Below the pieces are notes generated by a model. The model did no database searches and was not told where the DNA came from. It saw only the letters and a program-made list of their open reading frames with translations. Positions 1-7,814 of a stretch of 19,207 nucleotides of DNA are shown here, in pieces. The stretch covers positions 19,538 to 38,744 of the forward strand of contig DBVV01000046.1 of NCBI GenBank assembly GCA_002308795.1, written 5' to 3'. Made by a program: the position numbers and the translations under genes. The DNA is from Mageeibacillus sp. UBA1255. Its GTDB lineage: Bacteria; Bacillota; Clostridia; UBA1212; UBA1255. How positions within the stretch are numbered: position 1 is the stretch's first letter; every line of letters begins with the position of its first letter.

Positions 1-1
1 A

Positions 2-3000
2 AAGATCAAGATCGAGCTTGGCGCTATCCAGTCCGATTCGTTCGACGCCGTATTCTCGATCCATAATTTCTCTGACGAAGATGTTGAATATTATCTGTAT
101 GCTGATTTCTTCACTCAGTATCTCGATGAAGACTTCAGGACTATCGCTGTCGATGACATCTTCCCGATGGTTGAATGGATGATCGACGGTGAAGAATACG
201 TATCTATCGATCCCGGAATGTACGACTTCAATGGCGACGGCGTCGTCAATATGCTTGACGCACAGCACATCCTTGAATATCTTGTCGACGTCAGCGTTGA
301 CCTGAACGGCCTTGACTATTATGCAGACTTTGACGGGGACGATGATATTGACTCTTACGATGCCCGTCTTGCATTTGAGACTCTTACCGGAACCTCGATC
401 ACAGTTGCCGCAGGCGAGACCGTACAGGTCGTTCTGACGGTTTCCGAACTCGAAGGGATCTTTGGAGAACTCTTAGAAGCTGGCCTTGCCGGTGATTACA
501 TTGAAGGTTACATCTTCGCCCGCGAAGGTGATTCCGACGACGGAGCTCTCGGTGTGCTTCACTCGATTCCTGTATTCGGTTTCTGGGGAGATTGGTCTGC
601 TGCTTCGATGTTTGACAGATGCACCTACGAAGTATCTGAACTATATGATGATGAATATTACTATCCCTACATGTATTTTGAGTACGTGCAGAATAAGGGA
701 CAGGGTCTTGATCCGTTCGATACCCAGGCGTTCCTTGTAAAATATCCGGATGATACCAGTAGTTACTTCCTGGGAGGCAACCCGCTTCTTCCTGATGAAG
801 AGTATATGCCTGAGCGTAACGCGATCAATTCCGATACTTATATCAAGTCTGCGCTGTTCACACTTATCCGTAATGCCGGAGCGGCTCGTTTCTTCGTCAA
901 TAATAAATACGGAAAGACAGTCAGTGAGATATTCCTTGGTAAAGCATACGCTGCTTACTATAACCCCAACAACGGTCACTGGCAGAATACGTACTACAAT
1001 ACTACATTGAATTACCTTGCAAGGTCGTTCAAGGACGGCGATCAGTTCACGATCTATATGCAGGCGATACCTGAGTATTACGTTGACGCACAGGGCGTGC
1101 CTCACTGGGAGGAGACCGATCTCGATAAAACGACGTACTCGATGTCACTCGTACTTGACAACGAAGATCCGTTTATCGTTGGTGCTATTTACGACGATGA
1201 GACAGGCGAGCTTCTTTTCTCCGCTCACGATAATCAGTATATTGCCGCAGTTGCGCTGTATACCGAAGATGGTACTTACCTGGGTGCATACGGCTCCGTA
1301 GCCGACGTCCGCAAGGGCGAGCAGATCGACTATCCTTTCGACCTTGCAGAACTGTTTGATACAGAAAACGGCGGAGAGATCGAGCCTCATCTGCTTGTCG
1401 AAGTTTACGACTATGCGCTTAACCTTTCCACTTACAAGATCAACCTCAATCCTGAGGAACTTGTAGAGCCTGAGCTGTCCGTAGTTGTCGAACCTAAAGA
1501 AGTTACGATCGTTAACAACGGATCTGCTAAACTTTCTGCATCGGTTTATCCTTGGGGATACGATGACGAGACGGTTTATTGGGAATCCAGCGATGAAACT
1601 GTTGTTAAAGTTGACGAAAACGGACTTATTCAGAGCGTATACACCGGTGAGGGATCCGCTACCGCAACTATAACTGCTCGTTCTGCCGTTGACGAAACTA
1701 AATTCGATACTGCAGAAGTAACAATCGTTGTTGCACATAAAGACCTTAACGGTATATTATGGGATGAGGAAGGTAATATCCTTGTCGTTGATTTTGATAT
1801 CGCAACGATACCTGATTACAATATTCTGAACGAAAACATGATCAAGCCTCCGATCTCATCTGTGGCTTACGGTTCGGACGGATATCTCTATGCCGCATCT
1901 CTTGACACTGAAACTTATGAATCTGACCTGTATTGGGTAGATCAGGAGACATGGACATTCAATAAGATAGGCAGTGTAGGAATCGGCATTATGGATATGT
2001 GTGCAGCTCCCAACCTTGGAGATGATTTCCTCCTTGCTGTATACGGTCCATACGTCATTGTGATCGATACTTATACCGGTGAATATGTTGATTTCGCTGA
2101 TCTTAGAAATTATACTAACGGTGCAACTCTTGTTGGTATAACGTATGACGAAAACTATCAAGGAATTGATTACGTGCTTCTGCTGGATGCAGACGGAAAC
2201 GTCTACAGCGTCGGTTTTGCATGGGGTGAAGATGACTATCTTGGCTTTACCGATGTTGAAAGACTTTTCGGCGGCCCGATTGCTGATGCTGTCGATCTTG
2301 AATACTGGCAGTCCCTCTACTACGATGCTGAAGAGGATAATCTTTACTGGTCTCGTTTCGTTGAATCTGATGATTTCGTAGAGATGATCATGCTTCAGGG
2401 CGTTTGGACTGAAGAACCTTCCAGCTATTCTGTTGGACGTTTCGCTGACAAGGTATGGCCTGTAAGCGGTTTGTTCGAACTCGAAGCTTCTGATTTGATA
2501 GACGATGGCAATTCTTCTCATCATCATGCTGATGCTAAGCTCATTGCTTCCGAAAAGACAGCTATCGAGCGTATCTCCGGACGCAATGTTGATAATGTTG
2601 ATGCTGCTCCTGTTAGCAGGCCTGCTGACAGGATACAGAGCACAGTAACCGAAGTTACCGTTGAGATCCGTGCTGACGAACTAAGCAAGAACGGTTTCAT
2701 CCATGCACGTGTTCCTGTAACTGCTACGCTCCTTTCAACGTCTACCAATGCCGAGTACTCCGCAGAGTTCTACGGTTATGACGGCGAACCTGTACCTCAG
2801 GAAATGATCGATCTAGGTGCATTCTACATCTACAACTTTGCATTTGTAGATACCGAAGGTATTCCTGAAGGCGAACCTATCCTCACGATGAAGTTCGCTA
2901 TGGGCAGCACCGGAACGCTCGTTCTGATCACTAAGGATATCAATGATGATGACGAACAGCAGCTTACCGAGACCGTTATCCTTGGCGTCGCTTCCGCTGA

Positions 3001-4102
3001 GCATACAGTACATACGTACGAGGCTGAGTGGGATTGGAGCACGGATGACAACGGTGAGATCACTGCTACCGCTACTCTCAACTGCACTCTTGATGACGGC
3101 GCTCCCGAGATCGTTCTCGAAGGCGAGATCACCAGAGAAGTTACGGACAATGCGATCGTTTACACCGCTTCTGTCGAGCTCGACGGCAAGACGTATACCG
3201 ATACTTATGAGGTGGGTATTGCGAGGATAATAGGTAGAAGCCTTACACTTGGTGGTGAGTTAGGGCTGAATTTCTATCTTGATATTTCTGATGATATCAC
3301 TTCAGATGAAGATGCATACGCAGTTGTTACATTTAACGATGAAGATTTTGAATTTACTCTTGCCGATTGCTATTCTGAAAAAGATGGTTATGTAGTTACA
3401 AAAGGCTTTATGCCTATGGAATACGCTGACACGATGATTCTCAGAATATATACTGGCGAAGGAATTCTTGTTCCGTTATTTGATAAAGAAGGAAATGATA
3501 TTTCCGAAAACGGATATGCTTTCAGTCCTCTTGATTATATCAACCTTGCAATAGCTGTATCAAAGAATGAGAAGATGGTAGTTTTAGCAAAAGCATTGCA
3601 TGATTATGGTCTTGCTGCTGCTATAAAATTTGACCATATACAAAATATTACTTCAAGAACATTTTATAATGATCTTGATGCCATTACTCTTGATACTTTG
3701 GAAGCATATGCACCTGTTTACAACGACACATCGCTCGAATCTGTAACAGATGATCTCGCTGCTTTGATTTGCGGTACGGTTATAGATCTCGAAAAATACT
3801 TTGTGTTTGCAGAAGGTACTGATGTTTCTGGATACAAGTTCTATGTTAACGGGGAAGAGGTAGAGGCAGAAAAAATTAGCGATACACAGTATATGATTTC
3901 AGCATCTGGTTTTGATCTTGCTGATTTTGAGGATGTTGTTACGTTCACAGTTAGTGACGGACAAAATTCTTACGAAGTCGAATACAGTGTTCTAAGCTAT
4001 ATCCGCAAGGTTCTGTCTTCTGACAAAGCATCCGCTGAAATGGTCGTTCTTGCAAAAGCAATGTATGTTGCATATGCTGCAGCAGAGGATTATTTTGCTT
4101 GA
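2..4102 (+). CDS. C-terminal part of a large secreted S8 (lactocepin-like) cell-envelope protease with dockerin-type and Big2 domains (5' truncated)
   Basis: The frame is open from base 2 without an upstream stop, so the gene begins outside the window; 1366 codons are visible and the ATG at 167 is internal. Residues about 1-60 resemble the Fn3-like domain after the catalytic domain of lactocepin-type S8 peptidases. A dockerin-type pair follows (residues 74-131; ligands D75/N77/D79/N83/D86 and D109/D111/D113/D117/D120). Then comes a segment with DYIEGYIF, IPVFGFWGDW, LIRNAGAARFFV and SAHDNQYIAAV, which parallel signatures C-terminal to the protease domain in lactocepins. A Big2 Ig-like domain lies at about residues 491-578, then a propeller-like stretch rich in Tyr and Asp, then a tail from about residue 1074 (IIGRSLTLGGELG, ending SYIRKVLSSDKAS and AKAMYVAYAAAEDYF) of a type I associate with Clostridial surface proteins. 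No sortase motif or C-terminal membrane anchor is visible. The protease assignment is inference because the catalytic domain is missing. The protein is acidic, as expected outside the cell. Confidence 0.75.
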   Translation, partial: KIKIELGAIQSDSFDAVFSIHNFSDEDVEYYLYADFFTQYLDEDFRTIAVDDIFPMVEWMIDGEEYVSIDPGMYDFNGDGVVNMLDAQHILEYLVDVSVDLNGLDYYADFDGDDDIDSYDARLAFETLTGTSITVAAGETVQVVLTVSELEGIFGELLEAGLAGDYIEGYIFAREGDSDDGALGVLHSIPVFGFWGDWSAASMFDRCTYEVSELYDDEYYYPYMYFEYVQNKGQGLDPFDTQAFLVKYPDDTSSYFLGGNPLLPDEEYMPERNAINSDTYIKSALFTLIRNAGAARFFVNNKYGKTVSEIFLGKAYAAYYNPNNGHWQNTYYNTTLNYLARSFKDGDQFTIYMQAIPEYYVDAQGVPHWEETDLDKTTYSMSLVLDNEDPFIVGAIYDDETGELLFSAHDNQYIAAVALYTEDGTYLGAYGSVADVRKGEQIDYPFDLAELFDTENGGEIEPHLLVEVYDYALNLSTYKINLNPEELVEPELSVVVEPKEVTIVNNGSAKLSASVYPWGYDDETVYWESSDETVVKVDENGLIQSVYTGEGSATATITARSAVDETKFDTAEVTIVVAHKDLNGILWDEEGNILVVDFDIATIPDYNILNENMIKPPISSVAYGSDGYLYAASLDTETYESDLYWVDQETWTFNKIGSVGIGIMDMCAAPNLGDDFLLAVYGPYVIVIDTYTGEYVDFADLRNYTNGATLVGITYDENYQGIDYVLLLDADGNVYSVGFAWGEDDYLGFTDVERLFGGPIADAVDLEYWQSLYYDAEEDNLYWSRFVESDDFVEMIMLQGVWTEEPSSYSVGRFADKVWPVSGLFELEASDLIDDGNSSHHHADAKLIASEKTAIERISGRNVDNVDAAPVSRPADRIQSTVTEVTVEIRADELSKNGFIHARVPVTATLLSTSTNAEYSAEFYGYDGEPVPQEMIDLGAFYIYNFAFVDTEGIPEGEPILTMKFAMGSTGTLVLITKDINDDDEQQLTETVILGVASAEHTVHTYEAEWDWSTDDNGEITATATLNCTLDDGAPEIVLEGEITREVTDNAIVYTASVELDGKTYTDTYEVGIARIIGRSLTLGGELGLNFYLDISDDITSDEDAYAVVTFNDEDFEFTLADCYSEKDGYVVTKGFMPMEYADTMILRIYTGEGILVPLFDKEGNDISENGYAFSPLDYINLAIAVSKNEKMVVLAKALHDYGLAAAIKFDHIQNITSRTFYNDLDAITLDTLEAYAPVYNDTSLESVTDDLAALICGTVIDLEKYFVFAEGTDVSGYKFYVNGEEVEAEKISDTQYMISASGFDLADFEDVVTFTVSDGQNSYEVEYSVLSYIRKVLSSDKASAEMVVLAKAMYVAYAAAEDYFA
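221..392 (+). other. Dockerin-type I calcium-binding repeat pair inside the protease-like protein
   Basis: Two EF-hand-like loops of the DxNxDxxxxxDxxD form lie 34 residues apart. The first is DFNGDGVVNMLDA and is canonical. The second is DFDGDDDIDSYDA with Asp at every ligand position. Each is followed by a helix-like segment (QHILEYLV and RLAFETLTG). The pair sits between two Fn3-like parts instead of at the C-terminus, the usual dockerin position in cellulosomal enzymes. It may therefore stabilise the fold through calcium and not bind a cohesin. Confidence 0.7.
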
Positions 4103-4112
4103 TTCTCTATTC

Positions 4113-4139
4113 ATCCGCGGCGCATAATGCGCCGCGGAT
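4113..4139 (+). terminator. Hairpin after the protease-like gene, probable terminator
   Basis: A perfect 12-bp stem (4113-4124 with 4128-4139) closes a 3-nt loop and starts 10 bases after the stop codon at 4102. The U-tract is weak (TATAGTTGACATTTATTTT), so termination may be inefficient. The downstream promoter begins only five bases beyond the stem. Confidence 0.6.
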
Positions 4140-4143
4140 ATAG

Positions 4144-4172
4144 TTGACATTTATTTTGATTGGAAGTATAAT
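4144..4172 (+). promoter_or_regulatory. Perfect-consensus sigma-A promoter of the 48-codon gene
   Basis: TTGACA (4144-4149), a 17-bp spacer and TATAAT (4167-4172) match the housekeeping consensus at all twelve positions. The expected start site is near 4179, which gives an untranslated leader of about 57 nt before the ATG at 4236. Confidence 0.85.
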
Positions 4173-4235
4173 ATTATTGAAATTGGATTCAAAAGATAAA
4201 TCCAAAACAATAGTATTTCCGAAAGGAGAGACAAC

Positions 4236-4382
4236 ATGAAAGATACTTACTTAGAGTCAAAAATTGAAGTAGTAGTTTTAAATCAAGATGATATTCTGAC
4301 TGCCAGTCAGCCAAGGACTGAAATCTTAGAAATTGATAAGTTAGAACTCGATTCTATTGATATCAATGATGTGAAAGATTGA
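4236..4382 (+). CDS. Small acidic protein of 48 residues, function unknown
   Basis: An ATG at 4236 follows a strong ribosome site (GAAAGGAGAG, 4221-4230) at good spacing. The ORF runs 48 codons to TGA at 4380. The protein begins MKDTYLESKIEVVVL, has DDILTAS at residues 18-24, and ends in an acidic half (residues 29-48) where Asp/Glu recur every two to three residues between Ile, Leu and Val. There is no signal peptide, Cys, Trp or His. From memory, the N-terminal pattern resembles short Clostridial and Bacteroidetes ORFs of the kind MKxxYxxPxxEVV...DxxTxS, whose role I do not know. It is monocistronic, with its own perfect promoter and a strong terminator, which indicates strong expression. 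A peptide precursor is possible, but no maturation enzyme or transporter lies nearby. Its base composition is more AT-rich than its neighbours. Confidence 0.75.
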   Translation: MKDTYLESKIEVVVLNQDDILTASQPRTEILEIDKLELDSIDINDVKD

Positions 4383-4404
4383 TGCACTCAATTGATTTGT
4401 TATT

Positions 4405-4436
4405 TGCCGGACCTTGTGTCCGGCATTTTTGTTTTT
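4405..4436 (+). terminator. Intrinsic terminator of the 48-codon gene
   Basis: An 8-bp GC-rich stem (TGCCGGAC 4405-4412 with GTCCGGCA 4418-4425) closes a 5-nt loop and is followed directly by TTTTTGTTTTT (4426-4436). It lies 22 bases after the stop codon. Confidence 0.92.
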
Positions 4437-4459
4437 AAATAAACAATCAATTTCACGGA

Positions 4460-4488
4460 TTGCACTAGGCTGGTTTTTAATATATAAT
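4460..4488 (+). promoter_or_regulatory. Sigma-A promoter for msrA
   Basis: TTGCAC (4460-4465), a 17-bp spacer and a perfect TATAAT (4483-4488). The predicted start is near 4495, leaving a leader of about 77 nt. A short stem (GCGGAT 4498-4503 with GTCCGC 4513-4518) could form at the 5' end of this leader. I see no known riboswitch in it. Confidence 0.7.
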
Positions 4489-4571
4489 TTCAACGAAGCG
4501 GATATGAACGTTGTCCGCCTCGACTGTAAAAAAGAGTAGATCGACCGCGGCATTGACCGGGAGGAATGAAT

Positions 4572-5069
4572 ATGAAAACGATATACCTTGCAGGAGGATG
4601 CTTCTGGGGAATGCAGAAATATATTGACGGCATAGGCGGTGTTGTCCGCACCGAAGTGGGTTACGCTAACGGACCGGATGGTTCCAAAGAATCTCCGACG
4701 TATAAAGACGTATGCGCTTCGAGCGGCCATGCAGAGACGGTAAAAGTAGATTACGACGAGAGGTTGACTGGCCTTGATAAGATCATCGAATATTATTTCA
4801 TGGTGATAGATCCGCTGTCTGTTAATAAACAGGGAGAAGATTCCGGCATTCAATATCGTACCGGAATTTATTACACCGAAGACGAGCAGCTAAACGATAT
4901 CAGACGCGTATATGATGCACAGGAAGCAAAGGCGGGGAAGAAGCTCGCTGTTGAGTTGGAGCCGATCAAGAACTTTTATTCCGCGGAAGAATATCATCAA
5001 AAATATCTTGAAAAGAACCCCGGAGGATATTGTCACATACCGGCGTCAATGTTTAAACCAAAAGCATAA
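4572..5069 (+). CDS. msrA: Peptide methionine sulfoxide reductase A
   Basis: MsrA reduces the S-epimer of methionine sulfoxide, free or in proteins, and is a cytoplasmic oxidative-damage repair enzyme. The family signature GGCFWG is present near the N-terminus, with Cys10 as the nucleophile, followed by GYANG, SGHAETV, the QYRTGIYY segment and GGYCHI near the end. Cys48 and Cys154 are candidate resolving cysteines. The 165 residues fit the single-domain form, with no fused MsrB. The start at 4572 is preferred over an in-frame ATG at 4566 because the ribosome site GGGAGG (4559-4564) is 7 nt from the former but only 1 nt from the latter. The gene has its own promoter, and the next gene follows after 41 bp, so the two are probably co-transcribed. 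The nucleophile codon is an ordinary TGC, not the in-frame UGA seen in some Clostridial selenoprotein MsrAs. Confidence 0.95.
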   Translation: MKTIYLAGGCFWGMQKYIDGIGGVVRTEVGYANGPDGSKESPTYKDVCASSGHAETVKVDYDERLTGLDKIIEYYFMVIDPLSVNKQGEDSGIQYRTGIYYTEDEQLNDIRRVYDAQEAKAGKKLAVELEPIKNFYSAEEYHQKYLEKNPGGYCHIPASMFKPKA

Positions 5070-5110
5070 ATTTAAACACATACAGTGAATTACGGAAGGA
5101 CGGTAGGATA

Positions 5111-6145
5111 ATGATCTATTTTCACTCGGATTACGGTCAGGGAGCGCATCCAAAGGTGATGGAGGCACTCAATAAAACAAACCTTGAATATACGGATGGC
5201 TACGGGATCGACCCGCATTGCGAAAGAGCAGCTGGAATTATAAAAGAACTTATCGGGATCGACGATTGTGAAGTCCATTTCTTCGTAGGAGGAACGCCCT
5301 GCAACGTCACACTGATCTCCGCAGCGTTAAAACCATACGAAGCCGCTATTGCCGCCAGGACAGGCCATATTTACGTTCACGAGACAGGCGGAGTGGAAGC
5401 CACAGGGCACAGGATTGTAGCATTAGAAGGCGTAAACGGTAAATTGACCCCTGACAATATCTCACAGGCTTACAGCGAATATCAGGACGAGCATACGGCG
5501 ATACCCAAATTAGTTTACCTCTCGCAATCTACAGAAATTGGATCTATTTACAGCAAGGCAGAACTTACAGCCATACGCAATAAATGCGACGAATTCGGAA
5601 TGCTGCTTTATATGGACGGTGCGAGGCTTGGTACCGCTTTAACGTCTTCTTCAAACGACCTTTCCATTCGCGATATAGCGTCAATGTGCGACGCTTTCTA
5701 CATCGGAGGCACAAAAAACGGAGCGCTTTTCGGTGAAGCGCTCGTCGTTAAAAATGCTGCTGTGAACGACCATTTTCGCTGGATGATGAAGCGTCAGGCC
5801 GGTATTTTAGCAAAAGGCAGGCTGTTGGGCGTCCAGTTCGAGGCTCTCCTCGAAGGAGGCGAAAATAGCGTATATTATCAGATCGCAGAGCACTCCAACA
5901 GGCTGGCTTATAAATTAAGAGACGGGCTCTTAGAACTAGGCATCCGGTTCTACAGTGATTCACCGACGAATCAGATATTCCCGATATTGCCAAAAGAGGC
6001 GATCAACGAACTTCGCCGCGATTTCTTCTTCTATGACTGGGCATCGCCGGAGAGCAATATGCAGCCTGTTCGTCTCGTAACGTCGTGGGGGACAACCGAT
6101 GCTGACGTTGACGCTTTTCTTGATGCGTTGCGAAAGCTGATTTGA
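5111..6145 (+). CDS. ltaE: Low-specificity L-threonine aldolase-like PLP enzyme
   Basis: This is a fold-type I PLP enzyme of the threonine aldolase / beta-eliminating lyase group, expected to cleave threonine or allo-threonine to glycine and acetaldehyde in the cytoplasm. Visible motifs are FHSDYGQGAHPKVMEAL at the N-terminus, TDGYGIDPHCERAA, the FFVGGTPCN cofactor loop, HIYVHETGGVEATGH, MDGARLG (Asp169 and Arg172), and GGTKNGALFGEAL with Lys202 as the Schiff-base lysine. The 344 residues match the family. The ribosome site is moderate (GGAAGGA about 11 nt upstream, with TAGGAT closer). It sits 41 bp behind msrA and ends at a terminator shared with the convergent pyrG. Actual substrate preference cannot be read from sequence; serine or other beta-hydroxy amino acids are possible. 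Confidence 0.87.
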   Translation: MIYFHSDYGQGAHPKVMEALNKTNLEYTDGYGIDPHCERAAGIIKELIGIDDCEVHFFVGGTPCNVTLISAALKPYEAAIAARTGHIYVHETGGVEATGHRIVALEGVNGKLTPDNISQAYSEYQDEHTAIPKLVYLSQSTEIGSIYSKAELTAIRNKCDEFGMLLYMDGARLGTALTSSSNDLSIRDIASMCDAFYIGGTKNGALFGEALVVKNAAVNDHFRWMMKRQAGILAKGRLLGVQFEALLEGGENSVYYQIAEHSNRLAYKLRDGLLELGIRFYSDSPTNQIFPILPKEAINELRRDFFFYDWASPESNMQPVRLVTSWGTTDADVDAFLDALRKLI

Positions 6146-6175
6146 AGCTGAACAATAATAATATTTCGATCCTTT

Positions 6176-6203
6176 GCCGGCGTCATACGCCGGCTTCTTT
6201 TTT
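6176..6203 (+). terminator. Intrinsic terminator of the msrA-ltaE unit, overlapping the pyrG 3' end
   Basis: An 8-bp stem (GCCGGCGT 6176-6183 with ACGCCGGC 6187-6194) has a 3-nt CAT loop and the tail TTCTTTTTT (6195-6203). The loop overlaps the pyrG stop codon (6183-6185, opposite strand). Read leftward, the same hairpin is followed by AAAGGATC with no U-run, so it is a poor terminator for pyrG. Confidence 0.88.
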
Positions 6204-7799
6204 CATCAGATCAAAGGCAGCGCCGATGAAACCTAAAAACAGCGGGTGCGGTTTATTCGGACGCGACTTAAATTCCGGGTGGTATTGGACGCCAACGAAA
6301 AACGGATTCTCACTGAGCTCAACAGTTTCAACCAGTAAGCCGTCAGGGGATTGACCGCTTATCACCAATCCGGCCTCGCGCATAGGATCACGGTAATCGT
6401 TGTTAAATTCGTAACGATGCCTGTGTCGCTCGTAAATCAGCTCTTTCCCGTAACACTCCGCCATCTTTGTCCCCGGAGCAATGACGCACGGATAAGCGCC
6501 AAGACGCAGCGTACCTCCTTTATCGATCGTATCACTCTGGCCAGGCATAAAATCGATCACTTTATTCTTGCACTGTTCGTCGAACTCGCCGGAGTTCGCG
6601 CCGCTGATACCGAGCACGTTCCGGGCGTATTCGATGACGGCGATCTGCATTCCAAGGCAGATCCCGAAATAGGGCAGAGAATGTTTCCGCGCGTATCCGG
6701 CGGCAAGGATCATACCCTCTATCCCGCGGCTTCCGAACCCGCCCGGGACAATTATTCCGTGAAGCCCGCCGAGCACCGAATCGACGTTGTCCTGTGTGAT
6801 CGTCTCCGAATCGATCCAGTGGATCTTAATATGAGTATTATGAAAATAACCCGCGTGGCGCATTGCCTCCGCTACAGAAAGATACGCGTCATGAAGTCCC
6901 ACGTATTTGCCCACGAGCCCGATATGCACCGTATACGGCCTTGATTTTATACGTTTGACCATCTCCGTCCAGTCAGTAAGGTCCGGTTCTTTCGCCTCTA
7001 TCCCGAGCTCGCGGCATACGACGCGCGAGAAGCCGGATTTTTCGAGCATCAGCGGCGCTTCGTAAAGGTTAGGAAGAGTAATATTCTCTATCACGCAATC
7101 TTCCTTAACGTTGCAGAACAGAGCGATCTTTTTGAATATTGACTCCTCAAGCTCCTCGTCGCACCGAAGAACGATAATATTGGGATTCACGCCCATACCC
7201 TGAAGCTCCTTCACCGAATGCTGCGTAGGCTTCGTTTTATGCTCTTCCGAAGCGTGAAGGTAGGGAACAAGCGTCACGTGTATAAACAGGCTGTTTTCGC
7301 GCCCTACTTCGAGCGATATCTGCCTGACTGCTTCGATGAAAGGCTGCGATTCAATATCGCCGATCGTTCCGCCGATCTCTGTGATCACTACGTCAGCGTC
7401 CGAGTGACGTCCTACGCTATATATGAATTCTTTAATTTCATTCGTAATGTGGGGGATGACCTGCACCGTGGAGCCCAGATATTCGCCGCGCCGCTCTTTA
7501 TTAAGCACGTTCCAGTACACCTTGCCGGTCGTCAGGTTCGAATATTTATTCAGGTCTTCGTCAATGAAACGTTCGTAGTGGCCGAGGTCAAGGTCTGTCT
7601 CTGCGCCGTCTTCGGTCACGAATACTTCGCCGTGCTGGTACGGGCTCATTGTCCCCGGGTCAACGTTTATGTACGGGTCAAGTTTCTGTGCCGCTACTTT
7701 TAATCCTCTAGCTTTTAATAACCTTCCGAGTGATGCCGCGGTTATTCCTTTTCCTAATCCGGATACGACTCCGCCTGTTACGAAAATGTACTTTGTCAT
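6183..7799 (-). CDS. pyrG: CTP synthase (glutamine-hydrolysing)
   Basis: CTP synthase makes CTP from UTP, ATP and glutamine, the last step of pyrimidine nucleotide synthesis. The 538 residues match the usual length. The N-terminal synthetase domain carries FVTGGVVSGLGKGI (ATP loop), DPYINVDPGTMSPYQHGEVF and ETDLDLGHYERF. The C-terminal class I amidotransferase has GGFGSRGIEG, YFGICLGMQ with the nucleophilic Cys, and VQYHPEF with the catalytic His and Glu. The start is fixed by a GGAGGA ribosome site 7 nt upstream. It follows purC by 15 bp and appears to be the last gene of the leftward operon. Its final codons are part of the ltaE terminator stem. As a glutamine consumer it fits an operon headed by glutamine synthetase. 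Confidence 0.98.
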   Translation of the reverse strand: MTKYIFVTGGVVSGLGKGITAASLGRLLKARGLKVAAQKLDPYINVDPGTMSPYQHGEVFVTEDGAETDLDLGHYERFIDEDLNKYSNLTTGKVYWNVLNKERRGEYLGSTVQVIPHITNEIKEFIYSVGRHSDADVVITEIGGTIGDIESQPFIEAVRQISLEVGRENSLFIHVTLVPYLHASEEHKTKPTQHSVKELQGMGVNPNIIVLRCDEELEESIFKKIALFCNVKEDCVIENITLPNLYEAPLMLEKSGFSRVVCRELGIEAKEPDLTDWTEMVKRIKSRPYTVHIGLVGKYVGLHDAYLSVAEAMRHAGYFHNTHIKIHWIDSETITQDNVDSVLGGLHGIIVPGGFGSRGIEGMILAAGYARKHSLPYFGICLGMQIAVIEYARNVLGISGANSGEFDEQCKNKVIDFMPGQSDTIDKGGTLRLGAYPCVIAPGTKMAECYGKELIYERHRHRYEFNNDYRDPMREAGLVISGQSPDGLLVETVELSENPFFVGVQYHPEFKSRPNKPHPLFLGFIGAAFDLMKKEAGV

Positions 7800-7814
7800 G
7801 ATCTTATCCTCCGT

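Noticed and set aside
641..1105. Reverse-strand frames opposite the protease-like gene (also 1145-1738 and 1856-2527)
   Set aside because: They are shadows of the large ORF, with irregular composition and no start signals.
167..4102. ATG at 167 as the real start of the first gene
   Set aside because: The frame is open to the window edge, with sequence homologous in style upstream. No ribosome site precedes 167 and no signal peptide follows it.
4566..4571. ATG at 4566 as msrA start
   Set aside because: The ribosome site would be 1 nt away; the ATG at 4572 has the correct spacing.
6351..7703. Plus-strand frames opposite pyrG
   Set aside because: They are antisense to a highly conserved CTP synthase and show no ribosome site or family signature.
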